From positions 1,116,001 through 1,180,000 of the forward strand of contig CAWBSE010000004.1 in NCBI GenBank assembly GCA_963791425.1: a DNA stretch of 64,000 nt, given 5' to 3'. This stretch comes from DATBLE01 sp963791425 (lineage in GTDB: Bacteria; Actinomycetota; Thermoleophilia; Gaiellales; Gaiellaceae). A program made the position numbers and the translations under genes. Below the pieces are notes generated by a model. The model did no database searches and was not told where the DNA came from. It was given only the letters and a program-made list of their open reading frames with translations. Shown here piece by piece: positions 34,707-43,391 of the stretch. Within the stretch, counting starts at the first letter, position 1. Every line of letters starts with the position of its first letter.

Positions 34707-35355
34707 CCACGAGACACATGCGCTGACGCGGCCCAGGCTCCGCGGCGTCTTCCATCTCTACGCGTTCTTCGTCGCACTCGCGCTCGGCTCCGTGCTGGTG
34801 GCGCTTGCCCCGAGCGGCTCGGCGACGCTGGCCGCGGCGGTGTTCGCGGCCGCGGTCGCGGTGATGTTCGGCGCGAGCGCGCTCCATCACCGGGTCACCT
34901 GGCGCGAGCGTGGCTACCGCTGGTCGCGCCGGATCGACCACGCGGGCATCTACGCGCTGATCGCCGGCACCTACACGCCGTTCTGCATCCTCGTGCTCGG
35001 CGGCACCTGGCAGATCGTGGTGCTCTCGATCGCGTGGGGTGGCGCGATCGCGGCGATCCTGATCAAGTTCGTCTGGGTCGACGCGCCGAAGTGGCTGGCC
35101 GCTGCGACCGCGATCGGCCTCGGCTGGATCGCGATCATCATCTTCCCGCAGCTCGTCGACGGCGTCGGCTGGACGGCCATCGCCCTCGTCCTGGCGGGCG
35201 GCCTGCTCTACACGGTCGGCGGGCTCGTCTACGCGTTCCGCCGTCCCAACCCGTTCCCGACGGTGTTCGGCTACCACGAGGTCTTCCACGTGCTCGTGGT
35301 CGCGGCGGTGGCACTCCAGTACGCGGTGATCGCGTTCTGGGTGATCAACGACTAG
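34678..35355 (+). CDS. Hemolysin III/PAQR-family membrane protein
   Basis: Seven-transmembrane protein of the HlyIII/YqfA (PAQR-like) family, possibly a zinc-dependent hydrolase. The family metal motifs are visible: the SALHH pair near residue 65, the RRIDHAGIYALIAGTYTPF block, and HEVFHVLVV near the C-terminus, spaced between hydrophobic helices. GTG at 34678 lies inside infA (29-base overlap) and is the best available start; no clear ribosome site was seen. Activity in this organism is unknown; the hemolysin name is historical. Confidence 0.87.
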   Translation: MAGLSSGTADHETHALTRPRLRGVFHLYAFFVALALGSVLVALAPSGSATLAAAVFAAAVAVMFGASALHHRVTWRERGYRWSRRIDHAGIYALIAGTYTPFCILVLGGTWQIVVLSIAWGGAIAAILIKFVWVDAPKWLAAATAIGLGWIAIIIFPQLVDGVGWTAIALVLAGGLLYTVGGLVYAFRRPNPFPTVFGYHEVFHVLVVAAVALQYAVIAFWVIND

Positions 35356-35411
35356 CGCTTCTCGCTCAGAAAGACCCGGGTTCGCGCGAGGGCCTCTAAG
35401 CTGTTCCCGAG

Positions 35412-37358
35412 ATGGCGAGAGGGTTCGCAGGTTGGGGTCTCGTGCTGCTCGCCGCACTGTCACTGGGCGTTTCCGGTGCGGGTGCGCGCGGAACCGCGAC
35501 GACAACGACCGTCCGGATGGAAGTCCTCGGCCAGGGCGAGATCGTCGACGACAAAAACCAGCTCGACTGCGGGGCCGGGCACACTGTCTGCCGCGTCTCG
35601 TACTCCGGAACCGGCACGGTCACATTCAGCGAGGGAAATGAGACACCCGCCGGCTGGACGTTCTCGGACATCAGCGGCTGCGCCGACCCGTGCACGCTGA
35701 CGTTCGACCAGGCCGATGACGACCACGAGTTCATCGCCACCTTCGATCCAGCCCAGCCCCCCGGGACGGCGACCCTCACCATGACCGCGAACGGCAACTC
35801 CGACGGAGACGGCGGCACGGTCGAGGGCGACGACATCGACTGCCAGACCGGCGACACGTCCGACTGTACGGAAGACGTGCCGGTCGGCTCGACGCTGACC
35901 ATGGTCGAGACACCCGACGACGGGTTCGTCTTCACCGGCTGGACAGGCATCTGCACCGGGACCGCGCGGAGCTGCACGACGATCATGAGCCAGGACAGGT
36001 CGGGAACCGCGACGTTCCGCAAGCCGCACCTGACCGTCACCGTCAACGGGAACGGAACGGTCACCGGCAACGGCATCGCCTGCACGAGCGGATCGGGAAC
36101 GTGCGCCGTCGATGAGGACGCCGGCGATGAGATCACGCTGACAGCAACGGTGCCGGCCGGCGGGTCGTTCACGGGCTGGGGGGGCGCCTGCAGTGGGAAG
36201 GACCTGACGTGCACCTTCACGATGACCGCCGACCGAACGGTGACGGCGAACTTCTCCGGCGGGAGCACCGCGCCGACGACGTACCCGCTCAGCGCCTCGG
36301 TTGCCGGCAGCGGAACGGTCACCGGCGGCGGACTGAACTGCGGCACGGGCGCGTCGACCTGCTCCGCCAACGTCAACGCCGGATCGAATGTCACGCTGAC
36401 CGCGACCCCCGCGAGCGGTGAGACCTTTCGCTCCTGGGGTGGCGATTGCACCGGCAGCTCGAAGACCTGTTCCCTGACGATGAGCGCCGCGCGGAGCGTG
36501 TCCGCGACGTTCTCCGGCGGCTCGTCCGCGACGGTGGAGTTGAGCGTGACGGTGACCGGCCGTGGGACGGTGACCGGCGGCAGCGTCACCTGCGGCAACG
36601 GCAAGGCGATCTGCACGACGAAGGTCAAGCAGGACTCCACGGTCGGACTGACGGCGACCCCAGTGTCCGGGGCGAAATTCGTGCGCTGGGGCGGCGCCTG
36701 TAGCGGCACGACGCCAACGTGCACGGTCGAGATGAGCGAGGCGAAGAAGGTGACAGCCTTGTTCCAGGGCGGGTCAGGCCAGGTGCCCACGGGCGGGGCG
36801 GCGACGCTGCGCCGCATCGGCCCCGCCGTCGTGACGAAGACGGCGTCGGGATACGCCGTCACTCTGCGCTTCCGGACAGCTGAGCGTGGACGGGCGCGGA
36901 TGCGCGCGCTCCTGGTCGGCCGCGTGGAGACGGCCCTGGCTTTCACCGCCGCGCCCGGCGTGGTCACGGTCGGTCCGTTCCCGGTCGCCAAGCCAGGCTT
37001 CTACGAGTTCGAGTTGCGCCTCGGTTCGGCGACGCTCCGCTGGACAGCCTGCCTCGGCCGTTGCGGGGAGCGCGCCTCGTCGTCGCCGTTCACACTAACC
37101 CGCCGTCTCCCGACCGCGGTCGACGCCGACGCACTCTGGTCGCTGACCCTGCATTTCCGCTCGTCGCAAGCCGCCGGGGCGGTCGTTCGCATCTACCGGT
37201 CGAGGCGTCTCGTCCGCACAGTGCGGTTCCCGATCCGCGCCGGCGTGGTCGTTCCCGGAGCGCTTCTGCTGTCTCCCGGCACCTACCGCGTGGCCCTGTC
37301 TGCGACCGACGGGGTCGGACGCGTTCGGACCTTGACCTGGTACGCCTTGCTCCCCTAG
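35412..37358 (+). CDS. Secreted protein with about five four-cysteine repeats
   Basis: Exported protein, 648 residues, with a signal peptide (1-27). About five repeats of 75-85 residues follow, resembling the divergent InlB B-repeat type: a strand with GNGTVTG, a C-x5-C pair, LTATP, FxGWGGxC, a second C and then VTATF before the next repeat. Each later repeat carries four cysteines, suggesting two disulfides. The last about 180 residues form a separate domain (from LRRIGPAVV to the end) that is also found at the end of the next gene and that I do not recognise. Likely cell-surface or extracellular; function unknown. Confidence 0.85.
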   Translation: MARGFAGWGLVLLAALSLGVSGAGARGTATTTTVRMEVLGQGEIVDDKNQLDCGAGHTVCRVSYSGTGTVTFSEGNETPAGWTFSDISGCADPCTLTFDQADDDHEFIATFDPAQPPGTATLTMTANGNSDGDGGTVEGDDIDCQTGDTSDCTEDVPVGSTLTMVETPDDGFVFTGWTGICTGTARSCTTIMSQDRSGTATFRKPHLTVTVNGNGTVTGNGIACTSGSGTCAVDEDAGDEITLTATVPAGGSFTGWGGACSGKDLTCTFTMTADRTVTANFSGGSTAPTTYPLSASVAGSGTVTGGGLNCGTGASTCSANVNAGSNVTLTATPASGETFRSWGGDCTGSSKTCSLTMSAARSVSATFSGGSSATVELSVTVTGRGTVTGGSVTCGNGKAICTTKVKQDSTVGLTATPVSGAKFVRWGGACSGTTPTCTVEMSEAKKVTALFQGGSGQVPTGGAATLRRIGPAVVTKTASGYAVTLRFRTAERGRARMRALLVGRVETALAFTAAPGVVTVGPFPVAKPGFYEFELRLGSATLRWTACLGRCGERASSSPFTLTRRLPTAVDADALWSLTLHFRSSQAAGAVVRIYRSRRLVRTVRFPIRAGVVVPGALLLSPGTYRVALSATDGVGRVRTLTWYALLP

Positions 37359-37423
37359 GACGTCTGGCGAATGGTCGAAATCGCGTCTATGGTGGTCTGC
37401 TCGTGGGGAGAAGGGGTAGCACT

Positions 37424-39901
37424 ATGAGGCGAGTGCTGGTGCCGCTGTTCGTGTTGACAGCGCTGATTCTGGGCGTGGTCAACGCCGGAGCGCGGTCCAC
37501 CGCAACGCACACCTTGACCGTTGAGGTGATCGGGAAGGGCACCGTCAAGAGCACGCCTGGCGGCATCAACTGCGGCGGCGGAAGCTCGAAGTGCTTCGTG
37601 GCCTTCACGGACGGCGCCGCAGTCACGCTCGTCGCCAAGCCGGCGGGCGGCTGGTCGGACGGCGCCTGGAACGACGACTGTCCCGACACAACCGCGAGTG
37701 ACTGCACGCTGACCATGAGCGCCGACATGGTCGCGACTGCCAACTTCAACCCGAATTCCGGTACGACTCAGAGCACGCTGGCGGTGACCTACGCCGACGA
37801 CGGCGTCGCGGCAAGCGGAGACGAAGGTGACGTCTACTCGCCCGACGCCCTGCCAAACATCGACTGCGGTAACAAGAGCGGTGGCACGGCCTGCAGTTGG
37901 GTCGTTCCGACGGGCTCGACTCTCACGGTCCTGCAGACCCCGGACATCGGGAATGTCTTCGCTGGCTGGGGAGGGCAATGCACCGGCAAGGCAGTTTCGT
38001 GCACCGTCGAGATGAACGGTGACCGGCAGATCGGAGCGGCATGGGGCCCGGCGGCCGGCTCGAACGTGCAACTCACGGTGAACATCACCGGCAGCGGCCA
38101 GGTCACCGGTGGCGGGATCAACTGCCCGTCGACCTGCGTTGCGAACCCGGCGTTGAACTCCGCGATCAACCTCACGGCCGAGCCGAACGACGGCCAGATC
38201 TTCACCGGTTGGACCGGCGGCTGCACGGGCTCGAACCCGACGTGCACCGTGACGATGGACAGCGACACCTCCGTCACCGCCACCTTCGCGGTCGCGAACA
38301 CGCTGACCATCAACCTGGTCGGTGTCGGCAACGTCAGCGGCGGCGCCGGGGTGATCAACTGCGGCAACGGGGCGAACATCTGCTCCGGGAACTTCGCGCT
38401 GAACGCCTCCGTAACGCTCGTCGCCAGCCCGGCCACGGGCGCGACGTTCGTCAGCTGGACGGGCGCCTGCGGCGGGTCGACGACGACCTGCACCGTGTCG
38501 ATGAACCAGTCGAAGAGCGTCACCGCGACGTTCACCGGCGGCCCGGCGCCGCCGACGAGCACCTTCTCACTCACGGTCTCCGTCAGCGGCAACGGCACCG
38601 TCAGCGGCGGCGGGATCAGCTGCGGAAACGGCGCGACCACCTGCTCGAGCACCAACCACGCGGCGAACTCGACCGTCCAGCTGCTCGCGACGCCCGTCGG
38701 CGGCGCGACCTTCGCCGGCTGGGGCGGCGGAACCTGTAGCGGCGCGATCACCACTTGCACCGTGACGTTCAACGCGTCCAAATCCGTGACCGCGACGTTC
38801 ACCGGCGGCACCAGTTCCTTCCCGCTCACCGTGTCGGTGTCCGGACCCGGCCGCGTCACGGGCACGGGGATCAGCTGCGGCAACGGCGCCACGACCTGCA
38901 GCGCGAACTTCACGGGCGGCTCGACCGGGACGCTGACCGCCGCGGCGGGCACCGGCGCCAAATTCGCCGGCTGGGGCGGCGCGTGCTCCGGCACCGCGGC
39001 CACCTGCACCGTCTCCATGACCGCCGCCAAGACCGTGTCCGCGACGTTCACGACCGCGGCGGTCGCCGGCACGCTGACGATCAACGTCGGCGGGCGCGGC
39101 GCGGTCTCGACGCCCGCCGGATCATGCGCGAGCACCGGCCCGGCGAAGACCTGCACCCAGCACTTCAAGGCCGGCGCCGTCGTCGGGCTCACCGCCCGCC
39201 CGGCCGCCGGACAGACGTTCCTGGGCTGGAGCGGCGGCTGCACCGGCAAGAAGACGACGTGCTCGGTGAAACTCACGACGGCACAGACCGTCTCCGCGAA
39301 CTTCTCGGGCTCGGGCGGCTCCACCACTCCGCCGCCGTCGCACGCCACGCTCCGGTCGATCGGCGTACCGATCGTCGTGAAGACGGCGCACGGCTACAAC
39401 GTCACGCTGCGCTTCGTGACCACGGTCGGCGGCACTGCGCGCGTCACCGGCGTGCGAGCCGGACGGAGCGCCGTCGCCGTCTCGGCCAGGGTCGGCGCGG
39501 GCCGCGTCCGCGTCGGACCGTTCCCGGTGGCGCTCGGCGGGCTCTACACCTTCAAGATCCGGCTGGCCGGCGCGGGGCTGAACCAGGTCGCGTGCCTCGG
39601 CCGCTGCGGCCGCAACGCGCCCCCGCCGACCTTCGTACTCAGCCGCGAGGCGCCCGGCGTCACCCGCACCGGCGACGTCTGGTCGGTGACGCTGCACGCC
39701 ACCGCGAACCAGATCTACGCCGGGCGGATTCGCGCCTACCGCGGCAACCGGATCCTGGTCAGCCAGCGCTTCCTCGGGCACACCGGCCGCGTCGCCTTCG
39801 GGCCGTTCCTGCTCGGGCCGGGCAACTACACGCTCAGGCTCGTCGGCGTGGACGCGTACGGCCGCACGCGCACGCTCACCTGGATCGTCTCGCTCGCCTA
39901 G
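37424..39901 (+). CDS. Secreted protein with about seven four-cysteine repeats
   Basis: Paralogue of the preceding gene, 825 residues. ATG at 37424 starts a signal peptide (MRRVLVPLFVLTALILGVV). About seven InlB-B-like repeats follow with the same GxGxVxGGGIxCG, C-x5-C, GWGGxC, VTATF pattern, several nearly identical (FTGGP/FTGGT linkers). The C-terminal about 180 residues (from LRSIGVPIVVKTAHGYN) match the C-terminal domain of the neighbour, including the CLGRCG motif and the ending GRTRTLTW. The stop overlaps the stop of the convergent gene in CTAG. A surface adhesin or structural role is a guess only. Confidence 0.85.
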   Translation: MRRVLVPLFVLTALILGVVNAGARSTATHTLTVEVIGKGTVKSTPGGINCGGGSSKCFVAFTDGAAVTLVAKPAGGWSDGAWNDDCPDTTASDCTLTMSADMVATANFNPNSGTTQSTLAVTYADDGVAASGDEGDVYSPDALPNIDCGNKSGGTACSWVVPTGSTLTVLQTPDIGNVFAGWGGQCTGKAVSCTVEMNGDRQIGAAWGPAAGSNVQLTVNITGSGQVTGGGINCPSTCVANPALNSAINLTAEPNDGQIFTGWTGGCTGSNPTCTVTMDSDTSVTATFAVANTLTINLVGVGNVSGGAGVINCGNGANICSGNFALNASVTLVASPATGATFVSWTGACGGSTTTCTVSMNQSKSVTATFTGGPAPPTSTFSLTVSVSGNGTVSGGGISCGNGATTCSSTNHAANSTVQLLATPVGGATFAGWGGGTCSGAITTCTVTFNASKSVTATFTGGTSSFPLTVSVSGPGRVTGTGISCGNGATTCSANFTGGSTGTLTAAAGTGAKFAGWGGACSGTAATCTVSMTAAKTVSATFTTAAVAGTLTINVGGRGAVSTPAGSCASTGPAKTCTQHFKAGAVVGLTARPAAGQTFLGWSGGCTGKKTTCSVKLTTAQTVSANFSGSGGSTTPPPSHATLRSIGVPIVVKTAHGYNVTLRFVTTVGGTARVTGVRAGRSAVAVSARVGAGRVRVGPFPVALGGLYTFKIRLAGAGLNQVACLGRCGRNAPPPTFVLSREAPGVTRTGDVWSVTLHATANQIYAGRIRAYRGNRILVSQRFLGHTGRVAFGPFLLGPGNYTLRLVGVDAYGRTRTLTWIVSLA

Positions 39902-41349
39902 CGCGAGGTCTGGCGCTGCACCGGGCCGGCAGAGCGGGTGACGACCGGCGCTTCGACCACCGTCGGCACATGATGCGACGCCGCTGACGGCGTGATCCCG
40001 GCCGAGGCCGTGTACATCGAGACGGCGCAGTCCGGCGTCGCCGTCTCGCAGTCGGGACCGCCGGCGGTCGGCACGGTGCCGATCACGAACACCGGGAAGA
40101 CCTTGCCGCCGGCGAACGAGGCCGACACGTAGTCGCCGACCATCCGCCCCTGCGACGTCTGCGGCAGCCACGACATCGTCATCGGCCCGGCGAGCTGCAC
40201 GCGCGCGCTCCAGTGCGATCCGCCGTCGATGGACGACACGAAGCCGACGTTCAGCTCGCAGCTCGAGCAGTCGGTGTCGGTGAAGTAGTGATAGACGAGG
40301 CCGAGCCGGGTCGTCTTGCCCGACGTCGTCGGGTCGACCGCCAGCCCCGGGATGAAGTCGTCCTCGATGCCGTTCTTGGCCGCGATCGGGATGCGCTTCG
40401 GGCCTGACCACGAGCTGCCCTTCAGCACGCTGAAGACGATGTCGTTGGCCGAGCACTTCTTGCGGAAGCGGCAGTCCGCCCAGGCGACGAACACGCGCCC
40501 CGAGCCGTCGATCTCGGCCGTCGGCAGCGGCCCGCCGCGGATGTCGCCCGCGTCGACGTGCGACAGGACGTTGGCGATGCGCTTGGGCTTCTTCCAGGTG
40601 GCGCCACCGTCCTTGGAGGTGTAGGCGAGCAGCCGTGTCTCGAACCCGTCGTTGATCGGCATGACGATCGTCCCGTTCGGCTGCACGACCGGCTGGCCGC
40701 CGATCACGTCCTGCTCGGGAAACGCGCCCTCTGCCCAGGTCGCGCCGCCGTCGCGCGTGTAGGCGACATGCACCTGGTTGTTGAGGCCGAAGTCGTCGTA
40801 CTGCACGTAGCACGAGCCGTAGAAGGAGCTCGTCGGCGTGTTGTCGCAGACGATCCAGTCCTTGTCGAAGTCCGAGAGGCCGGTCGCAGCCGCCGCCACG
40901 ACGGGATTGCTCCAGGTCAGGCCGTCGCTCGACGTATTGACGATCGCCGCGACGCCGGTGATGTTCACATCGAGCGCCAGCGACGCGATCATCCATTTTC
41001 CGTGCATCGCGTCGTAGGCGACCGACGGATCGGTCAGCCGCGCGTACGGCCCGGGCGGAGTCGAGTACGTCGTCGTCCCCGGCAGGGCGCCGCTCGTCCA
41101 GCTGCCGCCGGTGTTCGTCGACGTCGCCCACTCGATGTTCGACGCGCCGCCGTCGTAGAAGCGGCCCGCCTGGACGGCGGCGACGATGGTCGATCCGAAC
41201 GCGAACGAATCGGGCTCGACGAGCGCCCTGTGCTGGCTCGTCGGGTTCACGTACGGGTCGGTGGCGATCTGCGTCAGCCCGACGGCCGACGAGCCGGTGG
41301 CCGCGAGCACCGCGGCGACGACGAGACCTGCGAGCACGACCCTCCCCAT
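39898..41349 (-). CDS. Secreted sialidase/BNR-like beta-propeller protein
   Basis: Exported 483-residue protein with signal peptide (1-23). At least three Asp-box/BNR-like turns are visible (SSDGLTW, SKDGGATWKK, SIDGGSHWSA; also TRDGGATWAE), the mark of sialidase-type beta-propellers. Paired cysteines (CDNTPTSSFYGSC, CRFRKKC, CSSCEL, CETATPDC) suggest disulfides. The arginine triad and catalytic residues of true sialidases are not clear, so an exo-alpha-sialidase activity should not be assumed. It is convergent with the repeat protein and divergent from nothing on its other side; the small His-rich gene begins 12 bases upstream in reading order. Confidence 0.8.
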   Translation of the reverse strand: MGRVVLAGLVVAAVLAATGSSAVGLTQIATDPYVNPTSQHRALVEPDSFAFGSTIVAAVQAGRFYDGGASNIEWATSTNTGGSWTSGALPGTTTYSTPPGPYARLTDPSVAYDAMHGKWMIASLALDVNITGVAAIVNTSSDGLTWSNPVVAAAATGLSDFDKDWIVCDNTPTSSFYGSCYVQYDDFGLNNQVHVAYTRDGGATWAEGAFPEQDVIGGQPVVQPNGTIVMPINDGFETRLLAYTSKDGGATWKKPKRIANVLSHVDAGDIRGGPLPTAEIDGSGRVFVAWADCRFRKKCSANDIVFSVLKGSSWSGPKRIPIAAKNGIEDDFIPGLAVDPTTSGKTTRLGLVYHYFTDTDCSSCELNVGFVSSIDGGSHWSARVQLAGPMTMSWLPQTSQGRMVGDYVSASFAGGKVFPVFVIGTVPTAGGPDCETATPDCAVSMYTASAGITPSAASHHVPTVVEAPVVTRSAGPVQRQTSR

Positions 41350-41361
41350 GCGGGCGACAGG

Positions 41362-41523
41362 TTAGCCGTGATCGTGGCAGTGGTGCTCGTGTCCGCCGGC
41401 CGGCCCGGACGGCGTGTTCATCATCCGCAGCATCCGGATCCCGCCGCCGCGCCGGAAGTAGCGCCACGCGAGCACGGCCGCGATTACGAGGAACACGATG
41501 TTGAGGTAGGTCGTGTAGTTCAG
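41362..41523 (-). CDS. Small membrane protein with His-rich C-terminus, 44-53 aa
   Basis: Probable single-span membrane protein. The frame begins at a CTG at 41523 that overlaps the permease TGA as CTGA, or at a GTG at 41496. A hydrophobic helix (NIVFLVIAAVLAWRYF) is followed by a basic stretch and the tail HEHHCHDHG, a likely metal-binding motif. It completes a csoR-permease-His-tail operon, which suggests handling of the same metal. The unusual start and short length keep confidence moderate. Confidence 0.55.
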   Translation of the reverse strand: MNYTTYLNIVFLVIAAVLAWRYFRRGGGIRMLRMMNTPSGPAGGHEHHCHDHG

Positions 41524-42554
41524 GTGACGCTGGCGGTCTCGACCTTCGCGTTGCGGTCGGTCGGGACGATGCCGAATGCCTGGAAGAGGAGCTCGACCGC
41601 GAGGCCGGCGGAGACCATGGCCACGTACAGCACCGACGCGAGCAGGGCGGCCATCTTCAGGCCGTAGTACTTGCGATAGATGTTCAGGATCGGCGCGATG
41701 ATCAGGTCGCCGAAGATGAAGGCGATCACGCCGCCGAAGCTGATCCCACCGTTCCAGAGCACCGCCGCGAGCGGGATGTTCCCGATCGAGCAGACGAAGC
41801 TGAGAACGGCGACGAGGGGGCCGATCACGGGGCCCCACACCTTGGCTGCGGTCGGGTGGTCGACGAGGAACAGCGACTGCCACCACGACTCCGGCACCCA
41901 GGCGGCGAGCGCGCCGGCGACGAGCAGGCCGATTGCGAGGTCGCGCCAGAGCGCCGCCCAGTCCATGACGAAGTAGTCGGCGGTCGAGGTGAAGCCGCGC
42001 GGCGTCTTCAGGCGCTGCCACCACGATCCCTCGCCGCCGGCGGACATGTCCATCTCGGCGTGGCCCTCCATCGAGCCGACCAGCCCCTTGTTCGCCTGGT
42101 CGCGCGCATCGGCGACGAGCTTGCGCTGGAGGAAGATCCGGAACCCGACGGCGACGACCATGATCATCAGCGGGCCGCCGATGAACTCGCCCAGGACGAA
42201 CTCCCATCCGAGCAGCAGGGCGATCACGATCCCGAGCTCGAAGACGAGGTTCGTCGAGGCGATCTGGAACGCGATCGCGGCGGTGAAATCGGCGCCACGG
42301 CGGAAGAGCGACCGGGCGAGCGCGACCGCCGCGTACGAGCACGACGAGGACGCCGCGCCGAGGCCCGTCGCGACGGCGAGCGTCCGCGGTGAGTCGTCCG
42401 GCATCAGCCGCCGCATCTCCTTCTTCGAGACGACGGCCTGCACGATCCCCGACAGCGTGAAGCCGAGGATCAGCGCCCAGAGGATCTCCCAGAACATGCC
42501 GAACGAGAACGACAGCGCGTCGGTGATCTCGGCCCAGACGTCGACTGCGAGCAT
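41520..42554 (-). CDS. ArsP/SO_0444-type permease
   Basis: Integral membrane protein of the ArsP_1 permease family (PF03773-like), 344 residues, about eight to ten helices in two halves joined by a central loop (residues 150-185). Two conserved motifs with cysteine are visible: GLGAASSSCSYAAVALARS and SFVCSIGNIPLAAVLW, then GDLIIAPILNIYRKYYG, which are typical of the family. ATG at 42554 overlaps the csoR stop by one base (TGATG). Known relatives export trivalent organoarsenicals or other thiophilic ions; a Cu(I)-type CsoR in front suggests copper or another soft metal here, but this is inferred. Confidence 0.88.
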   Translation of the reverse strand: MLAVDVWAEITDALSFSFGMFWEILWALILGFTLSGIVQAVVSKKEMRRLMPDDSPRTLAVATGLGAASSSCSYAAVALARSLFRRGADFTAAIAFQIASTNLVFELGIVIALLLGWEFVLGEFIGGPLMIMVVAVGFRIFLQRKLVADARDQANKGLVGSMEGHAEMDMSAGGEGSWWQRLKTPRGFTSTADYFVMDWAALWRDLAIGLLVAGALAAWVPESWWQSLFLVDHPTAAKVWGPVIGPLVAVLSFVCSIGNIPLAAVLWNGGISFGGVIAFIFGDLIIAPILNIYRKYYGLKMAALLASVLYVAMVSAGLAVELLFQAFGIVPTDRNAKVETASVT

Positions 42555-42844
42555 CAGCGCGTGCGGGCGAAGCGGCGGACTGCGTCGAGCAGCTCGCCGG
42601 TCTTCGCGTCGATTTCGTCGGGGTCGCCGGACGTCAGCGCGCCGGCCACGCAGTGCGTGACGTGGTCGTCGAGGATCTCCAGCGCGACCGACTCGAGCGC
42701 CGTCGAGACGGCGGCGATCTGCGTGAGGATGTCGATGCAGTACCTCTCGTCGACGACCATCTTCTCGACGCCGCGAACCTGGCCCTCGATCCGGTGAAGC
42801 CGCTTGACCAGCGCATCCTTCGAGGCGACGTAGCCGTGGGCCAT
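42554..42844 (-). CDS. csoR: CsoR-family copper-sensing repressor
   Basis: All-helical metal-sensing repressor of 96 residues. The Cu(I) ligand set is complete and at the same numbers as in the founding CsoR: C36 in ERYCIDIL, H61 and C65 in DHVTHCV. The opening KDALVKRLHRIEGQVRGVEKM is the DNA-binding helix of the family. ATG at 42844 lies 12 bases from a perfect CsoR-type operator (42857-42873), so autoregulation is likely: the apo form would block this promoter and metal would release it. Confidence 0.93.
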   Translation of the reverse strand: MAHGYVASKDALVKRLHRIEGQVRGVEKMVVDERYCIDILTQIAAVSTALESVALEILDDHVTHCVAGALTSGDPDEIDAKTGELLDAVRRFARTR

Positions 42845-42856
42845 CTCGTCTCCAGT

Positions 42857-42873
42857 ATACCCCAGTGGGGTAT
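42857..42873. promoter_or_regulatory. CsoR operator, ATACCCC-N3-GGGGTAT
   Basis: Perfect inverted repeat with 7-base arms (42857-42863 and 42867-42873) around AGT. The A/T-rich ends and C/G-rich core match the classic CsoR/RcnR-class operator form. It stands 12 bases upstream of csoR and is the probable control site of the csoR-permease-His-tail operon. Confidence 0.85.
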
Positions 42874-43391
42874 CAGCGGAACGTGAAGCTGTCGAGCATC
42901 GCGTCGGCGGTGCGCGCCTGCGCCGCGGGGACCCAGACCTGGGCGAGCGCGAACCCCTGGATCTCCCCGCCCGGGTGCGAGATCGCGATCAGACCGTGCA
43001 CCGGGTAGGGGTTGCCCGCGCTCTTCGCGACGTACCGGACCCACCAGCGGTCGAGCTTCCGCTTCGAGATCGCGCCCTTCGGCAGGATGTTCCCCGGCGC
43101 GGGCCGGCAGCCGGTCCCCTTGAGGATGCTTCTACTGCTCGACGCAGCCGACGCACGCACTGACCTCGACCTTCAGCTTGCTGCGCGCGTCCGCCGGGCT
43201 CGTCCAGAACTCCGTCGAGTGGTCGGACGGATAGGTGGCGTCGCGGTAGCGCCAGGTCGCGGGTTACCTTGACCCGGAAGCCCGCCTGGTGGGACGTCCG
43301 CCAGACCAGCCCGTCGCCGGCAAGGACCGCGCCCGCCAGGACGGCCGCGCCGACCAGTGCCGCACCGACGGTGAGCGCCCCGGGCGCTCAC
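42873..43391 (-). pseudogene. Secreted or anchored small protein, apparently frameshifted
   Basis: No recognised family. Three frames join into one sensible protein if a single base is skipped at about 43380, 43260 and 43145: a membrane/signal helix (LTVGAALVGAAVLAGAVLAG), then WRYRDATYPSDHSTEFWTS, then a cysteine pair (VSACVGC) and KGTGCRPAPGNILPKG through WWVRYVAK to the end at 42873. A GTG at 43391 overlaps the DUF899 stop as GTGA, a normal arrangement in this genome. So the gene is either decayed or contains sequence errors, each shift being in the same direction. Its end touches the CsoR operator. Confidence 0.5.
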
